Shown: piece after piece, positions 25,635 through 33,982 of the stretch
How positions within the stretch are numbered: position 1 is the stretch's first letter
Layout: the number at the start of each line of letters is the position of its first letter
Assembly: GCF_902499125.1 (NCBI RefSeq)
Contig: NZ_CABVPX010000023.1
Location: 1 to 64,000, forward strand
Source: Burkholderia arboris
GTDB taxonomy: Bacteria > Pseudomonadota > Gammaproteobacteria > Burkholderiales > Burkholderiaceae
DNA length: 64,000 nt
Direction of reading: 5' to 3'
Made by a program: the position numbers and the translations under genes
The notes under the pieces: model-generated
The model's input: the letters and a program-made list of their open reading frames with translations, nothing else
The model's database searches: none
Told to the model about the DNA's origin: nothing

Positions 25635-26951
25635 ATGTTTCTACCGCAGGAATTCATTCGCAGGAAGCGCGACGGGCAGCCGCTCGATCGCGACGGGATC
25701 GCCGCGTTCGTGCGCGGCGTGACCGACGGCAGCGTGACCGAGGGCCAGGTGGCGGCGTTCGCGATGGCCGTGTATTTCAACGACCTGAGCACCGACGAGC
25801 GCGTCGCGCTGACGCTCGCGCAGCGCGATTCCGGCGACGTGCTCGACTGGCGTGCGCTCGATCTCGACGGGCCGGTGATCGACAAGCATTCGACGGGCGG
25901 CGTCGGCGATGTCGTGTCGTTGATGCTCGGGCCGATGGTGGCTGCGTGCGGCGGCTACGTGCCGATGATTTCGGGGCGCGGGCTCGGCCACACCGGCGGC
26001 ACGCTCGACAAGCTCAGCGCGATTCCCGGCTACGACGTGATGCCCGCGAGGGATGCGTTTCGCCGCACGGTGCGCGAGGTCGGCGTCGCGATCATCGGGC
26101 AGACCGAGCGGCTCGCGCCGGCCGACAAGCGCATCTATGCGATTCGCGACGTGACGGCGACCGTCGAGTCGGTCGCGATGATCACCGCGTCGATCCTGTC
26201 GAAGAAGCTTGCGGCGGGGCTCGACGGGCTCGTGATGGACGTGAAGGTCGGCTCCGGCGCGTTCATGCCGACCGCGGAGAAATCGGCGGAACTGGCGCGC
26301 AGCATCGTCGACGTCGGCAACGGTGCGGGCATGAAGACGACCGCGATCCTCACCGACATGAACCAGTCGCTCGCGCCGTGCGCGGGCAACGCGCTCGAGG
26401 TGGCATGCGCGATCGACTACCTGACGGGCAAGTCGCGCCCGGCGCGTCTGCATGACGTGACGATGGCGCTGTCGGCGGAGCTGCTCGTCACCGGCGGGCT
26501 GGCACGCGATGTCGCCCACGCGCGCGTGAAGCTGCAGCAGGCGCTCGATTCGGGCGCGGCGGCCGAACGCTTCGCGAGAATGGTCGTGGCGCTCGGCGGC
26601 CCCGCGGACCTGATCGACGCGCCCGCCCGGCATCTGGCGCGGGCGGCGGTGATCGTGCCGGTTGCGTCGCCTGCGGCCGGCGTGGTGCAGCGGGTCGATT
26701 GTCGCGGGCTCGGGCTGGCGGTCGTCGCACTCGGCGGTGGCCGCACGCGCGCGGAGGACGCGATCGACGTCAGCGTCGGCCTGACGGCGCTGGCGGAGAT
26801 CGGGCAGCGCGTCGAGGCCGGCGAGCCGCTCGGCTACGTGCATGCGCACGATCACGCGTCGGCGGCGCATGCGGTGGACGCGGTCCGGCGCAGCTACGTG
26901 CTCGGCGAGACCGGCGAAGCGCCGCCGACCCTTTACCGGCAGATCGGCTGA
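25635..26951 (+). CDS. deoA: Thymidine phosphorylase
   Basis: Cytoplasmic enzyme of 438 aa that splits thymidine/deoxyuridine with phosphate into the base and deoxyribose-1-phosphate. The glycosyltransferase family 3 fold has the phosphate site KHSTGGVGDVVSL, then MISGRGLGHTGGTLDKL and the DVKVGSGAFM region. The length matches DeoA. It lies 39 nt behind the nucleoside transporter and 25 nt before cdd. The thymine or uracil released is the substrate of PreTA, tying the two operons together. Confidence 0.95.
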   Translation: MFLPQEFIRRKRDGQPLDRDGIAAFVRGVTDGSVTEGQVAAFAMAVYFNDLSTDERVALTLAQRDSGDVLDWRALDLDGPVIDKHSTGGVGDVVSLMLGPMVAACGGYVPMISGRGLGHTGGTLDKLSAIPGYDVMPARDAFRRTVREVGVAIIGQTERLAPADKRIYAIRDVTATVESVAMITASILSKKLAAGLDGLVMDVKVGSGAFMPTAEKSAELARSIVDVGNGAGMKTTAILTDMNQSLAPCAGNALEVACAIDYLTGKSRPARLHDVTMALSAELLVTGGLARDVAHARVKLQQALDSGAAAERFARMVVALGGPADLIDAPARHLARAAVIVPVASPAAGVVQRVDCRGLGLAVVALGGGRTRAEDAIDVSVGLTALAEIGQRVEAGEPLGYVHAHDHASAAHAVDAVRRSYVLGETGEAPPTLYRQIG

Positions 26952-26976
26952 CCCTACTCCCGGAGGCACCATTTCG

Positions 26977-27366
26977 ATGGAACGAGACGAACTGATCGAG
27001 CAGGCCAAGGCGGCGCGCGAACGCGCGTATGCGCCGTATTCGCGTTTCAAGGTCGGCGCGGCGCTGCAGGCGCGCGACGGGACGGTTTTCCACGGCTGCA
27101 ACGTCGAGAACGCGTCGTACGGACTGTGCAATTGCGCGGAACGCACGGCGATGTTTTCGGCGATCGCCGCCGGCTATCGTCCCGGCGACTTCGCGCGGCT
27201 CGCGGTCGTCGGCGACACGGACGGCCCGATCGCGCCGTGCGGCGCATGCCGTCAGGTGATCATCGAGATCGGCTTGCCCGATATCGAAGTGATCCTGGCC
27301 AACCTGAAAGGGGCCGTCGAAGTCACGACGGCCCGCGCGTTGCTGCCGGGGGCGTTCAGCCTGTAA
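26977..27366 (+). CDS. cdd: Cytidine deaminase
   Basis: Zinc enzyme of 129 aa (homotetrameric class) that converts cytidine/deoxycytidine to uridine/deoxyuridine. Zinc and catalytic residues are in YGLCNCAERTAMF (Cys and the proton-shuttle Glu) and PCGACRQV (two Cys). NVENASYG contacts the ribose. The start at 26977 follows GGAGG. It is the last gene of the transporter-deoA-cdd set and channels cytidine into uracil formation. Confidence 0.96.
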   Translation: MERDELIEQAKAARERAYAPYSRFKVGAALQARDGTVFHGCNVENASYGLCNCAERTAMFSAIAAGYRPGDFARLAVVGDTDGPIAPCGACRQVIIEIGLPDIEVILANLKGAVEVTTARALLPGAFSL

Positions 27367-27367
27367 C

Positions 27368-27387
27368 GGCGCGCATCGTGGCGCGCC
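27368..27387. terminator. Hairpin between convergent cdd and Rieske genes
   Basis: GGCGCGC-ATCGTG-GCGCGCC, a perfect 7-bp GC-only stem directly after the cdd stop and before the convergent oxygenase. It lacks a T-tract, so termination is only suggested. Confidence 0.45.
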
Positions 27388-27394
27388 GCATGCG

Positions 27395-28510
27395 TCACGC
27401 GCCTTCGCGCGTCTCGCGGATCGGGATCACGGTGCGCGCGCCGCACTGGCGCAGCAGGTCGCGCAGCTCGTTGATGACCGGAAACACCTCGTGGTTCCAG
27501 TCGGCGCCCTGACGATCGTGCGCTTCCTGCTCGCGTTCGACGATCCAGCGATCCTCGCGGAAGATGCGTTCGGTGAACCACACGAGCAGTGGCCACGCGA
27601 GATCGAGTGCGAACGGGATCCCGGGTTTGTGGATCGACAGCAGTCCGAACGTGCGGTTGGTACGCTGCTCGGCGTCGAGCGGAACGTAGACGATCCACAG
27701 ATCCATCACGAGCGTGCCTTCGCTCGACCGGATCTGCAGCGTCTGGTACGGGTAGCCGGTGCGTACCGTCATCACGCTCTTGTCGGACTGGTCAGCGGGC
27801 TTCTTGCTCGCGCCGAACACGAGCGCTTCGCCGACCGGCTGCTTGCCTTCCATCCGCGCGAACGTGTAGTCGACCTCGACCCAGTCGTCGCCGCGGCGGC
27901 GGCCGACCGAGCGCGCGCGCATCTGTCCCATCTGCTTGCGGTGCAGGAACTGATGGTTCATGTCCATCAGGTTCTCGTGCATGAACGAGTAGTGGCACTT
28001 GACCTCGCGGCCGAAGCGGCGCGTCTTGTACGCACGGTCGTCCGCCGATTCGAGTGCGGGGAACGGCCGTTCTTCGGCGAGCGTCGCGTCGCCCGGGAAC
28101 ACGAAGATCAGCCCATGTGCCTCGCGGCACGGATACGCACGTACGCCGTTGGGCAAGCGTTCGCGGCCGAGGTAGGGCACGTCGACACAGCGGCCGCTGT
28201 CGCACGCGTAGGTCCAGCCGTGATAGCAGCAGCGCAGCGTTTCGCCGCTGACGACGCCCGCGTGCAGCGGCACCTGGCGGTGCGCGCAACGATCTTCGAG
28301 TGCGTACACGGCGCCGGACTCGGTGCGCACGAGCACGATCGGCTCGCCGGCAAAATGCACGCCGAGCGTCTTGCCGCGCTTGAGCTCGCGCGACCACGCG
28401 AGCGGGTACCAGTGATCGGGGTGAATCGGCACGCGGCGCAGGTCGCGCACGGTCGCGCCGGAGGACGATTCTCCAACGGTGTTGCTGTCAGGCAAGGGCA
28501 CTGCGAGCAT
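27395..28510 (-). CDS. Rieske non-heme iron oxygenase
   Basis: Ring-hydroxylating-type oxygenase alpha subunit of 371 aa. The Rieske 2Fe-2S ligands are CAHRQVPLHAGV and CCYHGWTY (C-x-H and C-x2-H). The mononuclear iron site reads ENLMDMNHQFLHRKQMGQ, with the bridging Asp and two His. It resembles the VanA/phenylpropionate and Rieske monooxygenase branch rather than two-subunit aromatic dioxygenases. The start at 28510 has GGAGG 8 nt upstream. No reductase or ferredoxin gene is adjacent, so its electron donor and its substrate are unknown. Confidence 0.9.
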   Translation of the reverse strand: MLAVPLPDSNTVGESSSGATVRDLRRVPIHPDHWYPLAWSRELKRGKTLGVHFAGEPIVLVRTESGAVYALEDRCAHRQVPLHAGVVSGETLRCCYHGWTYACDSGRCVDVPYLGRERLPNGVRAYPCREAHGLIFVFPGDATLAEERPFPALESADDRAYKTRRFGREVKCHYSFMHENLMDMNHQFLHRKQMGQMRARSVGRRRGDDWVEVDYTFARMEGKQPVGEALVFGASKKPADQSDKSVMTVRTGYPYQTLQIRSSEGTLVMDLWIVYVPLDAEQRTNRTFGLLSIHKPGIPFALDLAWPLLVWFTERIFREDRWIVEREQEAHDRQGADWNHEVFPVINELRDLLRQCGARTVIPIRETREGA

Positions 28511-28734
28511 GCGTGACGCCTCCTGGCTGGGCGGGTGGTCCGGGCGCCGCAAAAAGCGGCGGGGATCTGGAGAAGTCTACGCGAAGTTGCCCGCCGCGGC
28601 GGACGCGATGCGGGTTTGCCCCGGCATGGCGGCCGGGGGTTCGTTGATGCGGCGCAAACCGGTTCGCAGGCGGCGCGTACCGGTCACGTACGGCCGTGCG
28701 GCGGGCGGTCTCCCGTCACGCGGCCGGTTGGCGG

Positions 28735-29478
28735 TCAGGAACGGGCCTCGCGCCACAGCACCGCGTCGGAACGGTACAGCGCCGGGAAGCGCTGCTTCAG
28801 CCCGGCGACCTTCGGCAGGTCGTTGAACGCGATATACGGCGCGTCGGGATGCAGTTCGAGGTAGTTCTGGTGATAGGCCTCGGCCGGATAGAACCCCTTG
28901 TAGTCCTCGACACGTGTGACGACGGGCACCGGGAACACGTGCGCGGTGCCGAGCTGCGCGATGTACGCGGTCGCGACCGCGCGTTGCTGTGCGGTGGTCG
29001 GGAAGATCGCGGACCGGTACTGCGACCCTTCGTCGGGGCCCTGCCGGTTGAGTTCGGTCGGATCGTGCGCGACCGAGAAGAACACCTGCAGCAGCCGGCC
29101 GTACGTGATCTGCGTCGGGTCGTAGACGATGCGAACCGATTCCGCGTGCCCCGTCAGCCCCGAGCCGACGAGTGCGTAGTGCGCGGTTTCGGATGCGCCG
29201 CCGGCATAGCCCGCCGTGACCTGCTTCACGCCCTTCACGTGCTCGAACACGCCCTGCACGCCCCAGAAACAGCCGCCAGCGAGCACGGCCGTTTCTTCGT
29301 GCGCCGCGCCGGGCGTTTCGTCGAGCGTCGGCGCGGGCACCGTGCGCATCGGCTCGGCGGAATTGACGATGCGCTGGTAGCCGAACACGGCGGCGGCCGC
29401 GACGGCGACGGCGCCGATGCGGCGCAGCAAAGTCGCGCGGCGTCGCGCTGCGGCATCGCGGGTGGAGATCGGGATCAT
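28735..29478 (-). CDS. msrA: Exported methionine-(S)-sulfoxide reductase
   Basis: Peptide-methionine (S)-S-oxide reductase of 247 aa. The catalytic cysteine is in VLAGGCFWGVQGVFEHVKGV; STRDAAARRRATLLRR before a hydrophobic stretch at the N terminus indicates a membrane anchor or signal. VFFSVAHDPTELNRQGPDEGSQYRS is the usual middle block, split here as in family members, and AEAYHQNYL is near the C terminus. It is the last gene of msrB-dipZ-msrA. Repair of oxidised proteins outside the cytoplasm is the likely role, with electrons from DipZ. Confidence 0.93.
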   Translation of the reverse strand: MIPISTRDAAARRRATLLRRIGAVAVAAAAVFGYQRIVNSAEPMRTVPAPTLDETPGAAHEETAVLAGGCFWGVQGVFEHVKGVKQVTAGYAGGASETAHYALVGSGLTGHAESVRIVYDPTQITYGRLLQVFFSVAHDPTELNRQGPDEGSQYRSAIFPTTAQQRAVATAYIAQLGTAHVFPVPVVTRVEDYKGFYPAEAYHQNYLELHPDAPYIAFNDLPKVAGLKQRFPALYRSDAVLWREARS

Positions 29479-29535
29479 CGTTTGCTCCTTTTGAATGGGT
29501 CGGAGAGCGCGGCGGCCGGATGGCGGCGCATGCGA

Positions 29536-31410
29536 TCAACCGAAAGTGAATGCGTACGCATCGACACCCGGATCGAGAAACTCGATCGCGAACGTGCGGT
29601 CGGCGACCGCACCCGGCTGCCGGACGAGCTGGTACAGACGCTGGCCGGTGATCGTGCCGTAGCCCTGCGCGTCGACGTCGGCGCCGTGCGCGGTACCGGG
29701 CGCCGCGCCGTCGAGCGTCACGCGAAAGCGCACGGGCCGGCCGTTTGCGCCCGGGCCAAGCACGAGGTGCAGGTCGCGCGCATGGAACCGGTAGACGATC
29801 CGGCCGTCGGGCGCGGCGAGCGACGCACGCTCGGCGCCGACACTCCAGGTGCCCGCGAGGCCCCAGTCGTTGAGGTCCAGCCGGGCCGGCGCGGCGTAGC
29901 GGTGTGCTGCATCGCGTACCGCGCCGCCCGGCGACGCGAAGCTCTCCGCGCGCGCATAGCCGACATAGGTTTCGGGCGAGCGGACGTCCGCGCTGTCGGC
30001 CGCCGCGAGTGCGCCTTTCGCGGGTGCCCCGGTCAGCCCGAGCGGCACGTTCACCGCTTCCGGATGGCCGGCTTCCGCGAGCAGCGACTGGATCGCGCGT
30101 TCCGACTGCGCGTATTCGCCTTCGCCGAAGTGGTGATGACGAACACGCCCTTGCGCGTCGATGAAGTAGTGCGCCGGCCAGTATTCGTTGTTAAATGCGC
30201 GCCAGATCGAATAACCGTTGTCGATTGCGACCGGGTAGTCGATGCCGAGGTCGTGCACGGCCTTCTTCACGTTGCCGATGTCGCGTTCGAACGCGAACTC
30301 CGGCGCGTGTACGCCGATCACGACGAGCCCGTACGGCGCGTATTTGTGCGCCCACGCGTTCGTGTACGGCAGCGTGCGCAGGCAATTGATGCACGAGTAC
30401 GTCCAGAAATCGACGAGCACGACCTTGCCGCGCAGGCCGGCGGCCGTCAGCGGCGGCGAGTTCAGCCATTGCACGGCGCCGTCGAGCGACGGCAGCGTGC
30501 CTTCGACGGGCAGCGCGGCCGGTGTCGTGACAGCCGCGCGCATCATTGCGCTGCCGGCCATCGCACCGCCATCGGCCGGTGCGCCATCGGCCGCCGCGGC
30601 CATCATTGCGCCGCCGGTTGCGTTGCCGGCGGTGTTGTCGGTTGCGTTGCCGGTCGCGTCCAGCGCGGCTGGTGCGCGGTTCGAGCGTCCGCCGAGGCGA
30701 TCGACGAGCTTCGTCTCGAGGCCGCCCGTCGTGACGGTCGACAGTTGGGCAAGCGCACCCGTATCGAGGCCGAGTGCGATCGCGCCGACGCCCGCCAGGA
30801 GCGCCGCGCCGATCCCGCGCCGGATCCATTCGCCGGCGCCGAGCGAGCGCTTCATCGCGGCAAACACCTTGCCGCCGATCACGAGCGCGACGCCGAGCGA
30901 CGTCGCCGCACCGGCCGCATACGCGACGAGCAGCAGCGTCGTGCCGACGCTCGCGCCGCGCAGTGCGGCGCCGGTGAGCACGAGCCCGAGGATCGGGCCG
31001 GCGCACGGCGCCCACAGCAGGCCCGTCGCGACGCCGAGCAGCAGCGACGACGCAGGGCCGGCCGGGCGGCCGTCGCGTTGCGCGAACCCGGTGAGCCGGT
31101 TGCCGGCGGCGACGAGCGGGCGCGTCAGGTGTTCCGCGAAGCGCGGCATCAGCAGCGTCAGCCCGAACACGGCGAGCAGCACGATGGCGATCCAGCGGCC
31201 GGCCTGGTTGGCTTGCGCGACCCAGCCACCGCCGACGGCGGCAAGCGTTGCGACGACGGCGAACGTGAGCGCCATGCCGGCGAGCAGCGGCAGGCCGGTG
31301 CGCACGAACGGCTGGTCGGCGCGCGCGAACACGAACGGCAGCACGGGCAGGATGCACGGGCTCAGGATCGTGAGCACGCCGCCGAGATAGGCAAGGACGA
31401 TGAGCAGCAT
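29536..31410 (-). CDS. dipZ: DipZ-type CcdA/thioredoxin fusion protein
   Basis: Membrane thiol-relay protein of 624 aa. Residues 1 to about 230 form a CcdA/DsbD-like membrane domain starting with LSPCILPVLPF and containing a second cysteine in WAPCAGPILGL. A linker rich in Ala, Gly and Asn follows, then a periplasmic TlpA/thioredoxin domain with FWTYSCINCLRTLPY (C-I-N-C active site). The last 150 residues form the beta-rich extra domain typical of DipZ (YVGYARAESFASPGG). It carries electrons from cytoplasmic thioredoxin to exported partners. Flanked 36 nt and 58 nt by msrB and msrA, it is the probable reductant source for both. Confidence 0.92.
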   Translation of the reverse strand: MLLIVLAYLGGVLTILSPCILPVLPFVFARADQPFVRTGLPLLAGMALTFAVVATLAAVGGGWVAQANQAGRWIAIVLLAVFGLTLLMPRFAEHLTRPLVAAGNRLTGFAQRDGRPAGPASSLLLGVATGLLWAPCAGPILGLVLTGAALRGASVGTTLLLVAYAAGAATSLGVALVIGGKVFAAMKRSLGAGEWIRRGIGAALLAGVGAIALGLDTGALAQLSTVTTGGLETKLVDRLGGRSNRAPAALDATGNATDNTAGNATGGAMMAAAADGAPADGGAMAGSAMMRAAVTTPAALPVEGTLPSLDGAVQWLNSPPLTAAGLRGKVVLVDFWTYSCINCLRTLPYTNAWAHKYAPYGLVVIGVHAPEFAFERDIGNVKKAVHDLGIDYPVAIDNGYSIWRAFNNEYWPAHYFIDAQGRVRHHHFGEGEYAQSERAIQSLLAEAGHPEAVNVPLGLTGAPAKGALAAADSADVRSPETYVGYARAESFASPGGAVRDAAHRYAAPARLDLNDWGLAGTWSVGAERASLAAPDGRIVYRFHARDLHLVLGPGANGRPVRFRVTLDGAAPGTAHGADVDAQGYGTITGQRLYQLVRQPGAVADRTFAIEFLDPGVDAYAFTFG

Positions 31411-31445
31411 GGTGCGTTCTCCAGTCGGTCGGGAGTGGGGCCGGA

Positions 31446-31976
31446 TCAGGCGGCGGCCGGGTGGAAGGCGAGCGCGAGGCCGTTCATGCAGTAGCGCAGG
31501 CCGGTCGGCGGCGGGCCGTCGTCGAACACGTGGCCGAGATGGCCGCCGCAGCGGCGGCAGTGCACTTCGGTGCGGACCATGCCGAACGTGGTGTCGGCGT
31601 CGGTGCCGACCGCGTGGTCGAGCGGCTTCCAGAAGCTCGGCCAGCCCGTATGGCTGTCGAACTTGGTGGCGGACGAGAACAGGGAGAGGCCGCAGCCGGC
31701 ACAGGCGAACGTGCCGGCCCGGTGCTCGTCGTTCAGCGGGCTGCTGTATGGCCGCTCGGTGCCGGCTTCGCGCAGGATCGTGTACTGGGCGGGCGTGAGC
31801 CGGCGATGCCATTCGGCGTCGCTGAGCGTGATCTCGAAAGGGGGGGCCTTCGGTGCGCCGGCCGGCGGCGCGGCGAACGCGCGGCCGACCAGCGCGCGGC
31901 GACCGGCGGAGGACAGCGCCGCGAGCGCGGCAAGGCCGGTGGCGCCGGCGAACAGCAAATGTCTGCGGGTAGGCAT
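31446..31976 (-). CDS. msrB: Exported methionine-(R)-sulfoxide reductase
   Basis: Peptide-methionine (R)-S-oxide reductase of 176 aa. The N terminus MPTRRHLLFAGATGLAALAA has an RR pair and hydrophobic core, like a Tat signal. Structural zinc cysteines are in FACAGCGLSLF and CRRCGGHLGHVF; the catalytic cysteine is in GLRYCMNGLAL. ILREAGTERPYSSPLNDEHR at the start of the domain is typical. It begins the msrB-dipZ-msrA operon. The three genes together repair both sulfoxide epimers outside the cytoplasm. Confidence 0.94.
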   Translation of the reverse strand: MPTRRHLLFAGATGLAALAALSSAGRRALVGRAFAAPPAGAPKAPPFEITLSDAEWHRRLTPAQYTILREAGTERPYSSPLNDEHRAGTFACAGCGLSLFSSATKFDSHTGWPSFWKPLDHAVGTDADTTFGMVRTEVHCRRCGGHLGHVFDDGPPPTGLRYCMNGLALAFHPAAA

Positions 31977-32621
31977 GGCGGGCTCCTGAAAGCAGGTCCT
32001 GAAAACATGCGCCCATCGTAGGCAACGGCCGGTGTCGAAGTCCTCACGGAAAGTTAAATGAATTGTGATGTCTGGGGTGTTTCGTGGGGGGCGGTGAAAT
32101 CCGTCCGTACCCCAACCGGCAAGGGCCTTCTAGCGGGTGCGCCGCCGATGTTTTACCGAGCACCGGTTCGCGCTGCGATTTTTGGTGTCGTTTTAGTGTT
32201 CGTCGAGTTGCGTGGCGAATCCGGACTTTGGCTTGCCGATCAAATCAGGCTGGGAAGCAAGCGTTGTTTGACTGCGGTCGCGAATCACACCGAGCGTCTG
32301 ATGCGCATTGATAGACGGATGAGTTTGCAAGCTGGCGCGACCGACGTGTGGTGCGCGTGTGGACGCGGAAGTTTGACAGTTTTTACGTAGAAACTTCAGG
32401 GGCGAGTTAGGACGTGCGCGGTTATGCGGTGAAAGAGGAGCACGATGCGCTCCGCCGAAATGGTCCATGTCGAGGTAGGATCCGGCGGAATGAAGGGGAA
32501 AATAGTAAGGGCCATGTTGCCCTTCATTTCGGGACATCCTGCGAAGCCCCTGCGCCCGTCCCGCTCACGCAACTAATGTTGTGACGCGCCCGAGCACGGC
32601 GCTCAGGGTGACCTGATCAAG
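31977..32621. other. 645-nt intergenic region
   Basis: No family can be recognised. A 114-codon frame on the minus strand (32193-32537) is open but has no domain and no ribosome site. The stretch marks the edge between the chromosomal msr operon and the accessory island and probably holds the divergent promoters and decayed sequence. Confidence 0.4.
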
Positions 32622-33053
32622 GTGCTACGCGTAGAACCACCCACACCGCAGCCGGGTAGAGGCCGTCGGCGCGAACACGTGCTCGGCACGTTTCGCGCCG
32701 ACGAACCAGTACCACCTGGGTTGCTCGACGCGTTGACGCGAGAGGAGCGCAAGGCGCTCTTGCGCTGGCTTGCGGCCTACCGGGAAAGCCAGGCGCGCGC
32801 AGATGCGCGCCCGGTGTTGACCGCGGCGCCCGCGCAGCTTGAGTCGCTCGTCAGGGCACTCGAGGTAGCGGCCGACACGTTGTCGGCCGCTGACGCGGAT
32901 CAAATGTGGGCGCAGCTGCACGCGATCGCGCGAACGCTGAAGCGCACCGGCCATCCGCGGCCTCGCGCGGCGCGCCGGCCGCCGGCGCCGCTGCCCGGAC
33001 AGCGAGACTTCTTCGATGAATGCGACGATCTCGAGGATCTGGCGGAACAGTGA
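32622..33053 (+). CDS. Hypothetical protein, charged
   Basis: Predicted cytoplasmic protein of 143 aa with a GTG start. It has helices rich in Ala, Glu and Arg (LDALTREERKALLRWLAAYRESQARAD), a basic Pro/Arg stretch and an acidic C terminus (FFDECDDLEDLAEQ). No enzymatic motif is seen. It resembles small hypothetical proteins that in Burkholderia genomes sit next to Fis-like genes, and here such a gene follows 142 nt downstream. The role is unknown, and the start could lie further in. Confidence 0.5.
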   Translation: MLRVEPPTPQPGRGRRREHVLGTFRADEPVPPGLLDALTREERKALLRWLAAYRESQARADARPVLTAAPAQLESLVRALEVAADTLSAADADQMWAQLHAIARTLKRTGHPRPRAARRPPAPLPGQRDFFDECDDLEDLAEQ

Positions 33054-33194
33054 GCACGTTCTCCGCCACACAAAGATCCCGACTCGAGCAGTCAATGTGC
33101 AGATCACGCATTTGCCGAGTTGGGGAAGACGGCTTGCGTGGATCCTCCACGCCTACAGGAAGTTGCCAAAGGCCCATTGAGGGCTAGGCGAGAA

Positions 33195-33640
33195 ATGACG
33201 ATGCCCACCCGACGAACACCCTCAGTACAACGACACAGGTCTTCCGCGCACGCGAAGCTTGCCAAGACCCTATTGCTTCCGATGCCCCATCAGCAGGCCG
33301 AAAAGCTCTCGCTGGAGTATCACGCGGCGTTCGAAGCGTTGCGCATGCACCCGGTTCGGCGCGCGGACTCGCTGTTCTGCTCCAGATGGTCGTGCTCGCT
33401 CGCCTTATCGACGAGGCCCGCAAACGCGAACTACGCACTGAGATCCTGGTGGCCAGCGAACGCGGCATCAACGACGCGCTCGAGCGCGGCGGGGACAGCG
33501 GCGAATGGTGTCTGGATCCGCAGACGGACGAGCTCGTCGCCGCGCTGATCGCATGGCACGACGATCAGCTGCGCGGGGCTCCGCTCGGCGTGTTCGCCGA
33601 GGCGCTCGAGCGGCTTGAACGGATTCGCGACAAGCGCTAG
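33195..33640 (+). pseudogene. Frameshifted Fis-like regulator
   Basis: The first half reads MTMPTRRTPSVQRHRSSAHA and continues to about 33350; the second half continues only in the -1 frame as LAVLLQMVVLARLIDEARKR to the stop at 33638. Joining the halves at the CCC run 33350-33352 gives a protein of about 148 aa that resembles the small Burkholderia proteins annotated as Fis-family regulators, so one C has apparently been lost. The GC3 bias holds on both sides of the break. A sequencing error is an equally possible cause. No slippery heptamer is seen at the junction. Confidence 0.65.
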
Positions 33641-33982
33641 CACCACAGGCCGCCGGCGCACCGTGGTGGTGCCGGAACCTGACTCGGTTGGCGCGACATA
33701 GCCAGCGATCTGCTCGTGCATCGCCGTAATGCCATTACATTGACGTTGGCGCGTCACTGGGATTATCCAATATTCTTTCATTAACATTACATAATTTGCA
33801 AAAACGTGGCCACATCCTCTTTTCTGATCGGAAATCAGACTTAAATTTTTGTCAAATCTATAAACCGCCTAATCTCTCTGGTCAACTTTGGATAAAATCG
33901 CGCGAGCGACACTTAGTCGCAGTGGCTGACCGTCGCCGACGTCGCGTTCTTGGCGGTCGAACCTGAGAGACAAGGAAAAGAA
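33641..33982. other. AT-rich region before vgrG
   Basis: 342 nt whose part from about 33760 to 33900 is markedly AT-rich compared with the chromosome around it. It must contain the vgrG promoter; several T/A-rich hexamers are possible and none can be singled out. No gene is seen. Confidence 0.45.

Noticed and set aside
32193..32537. 114-codon minus-strand frame upstream of the accessory island
   Set aside because: No ribosome site, domain or neighbour that supports it.
33340..33390. Programmed -1 frameshift in the Fis-like gene
   Set aside because: No slippery heptamer, only a CCC run; a lost base or sequencing error is simpler.
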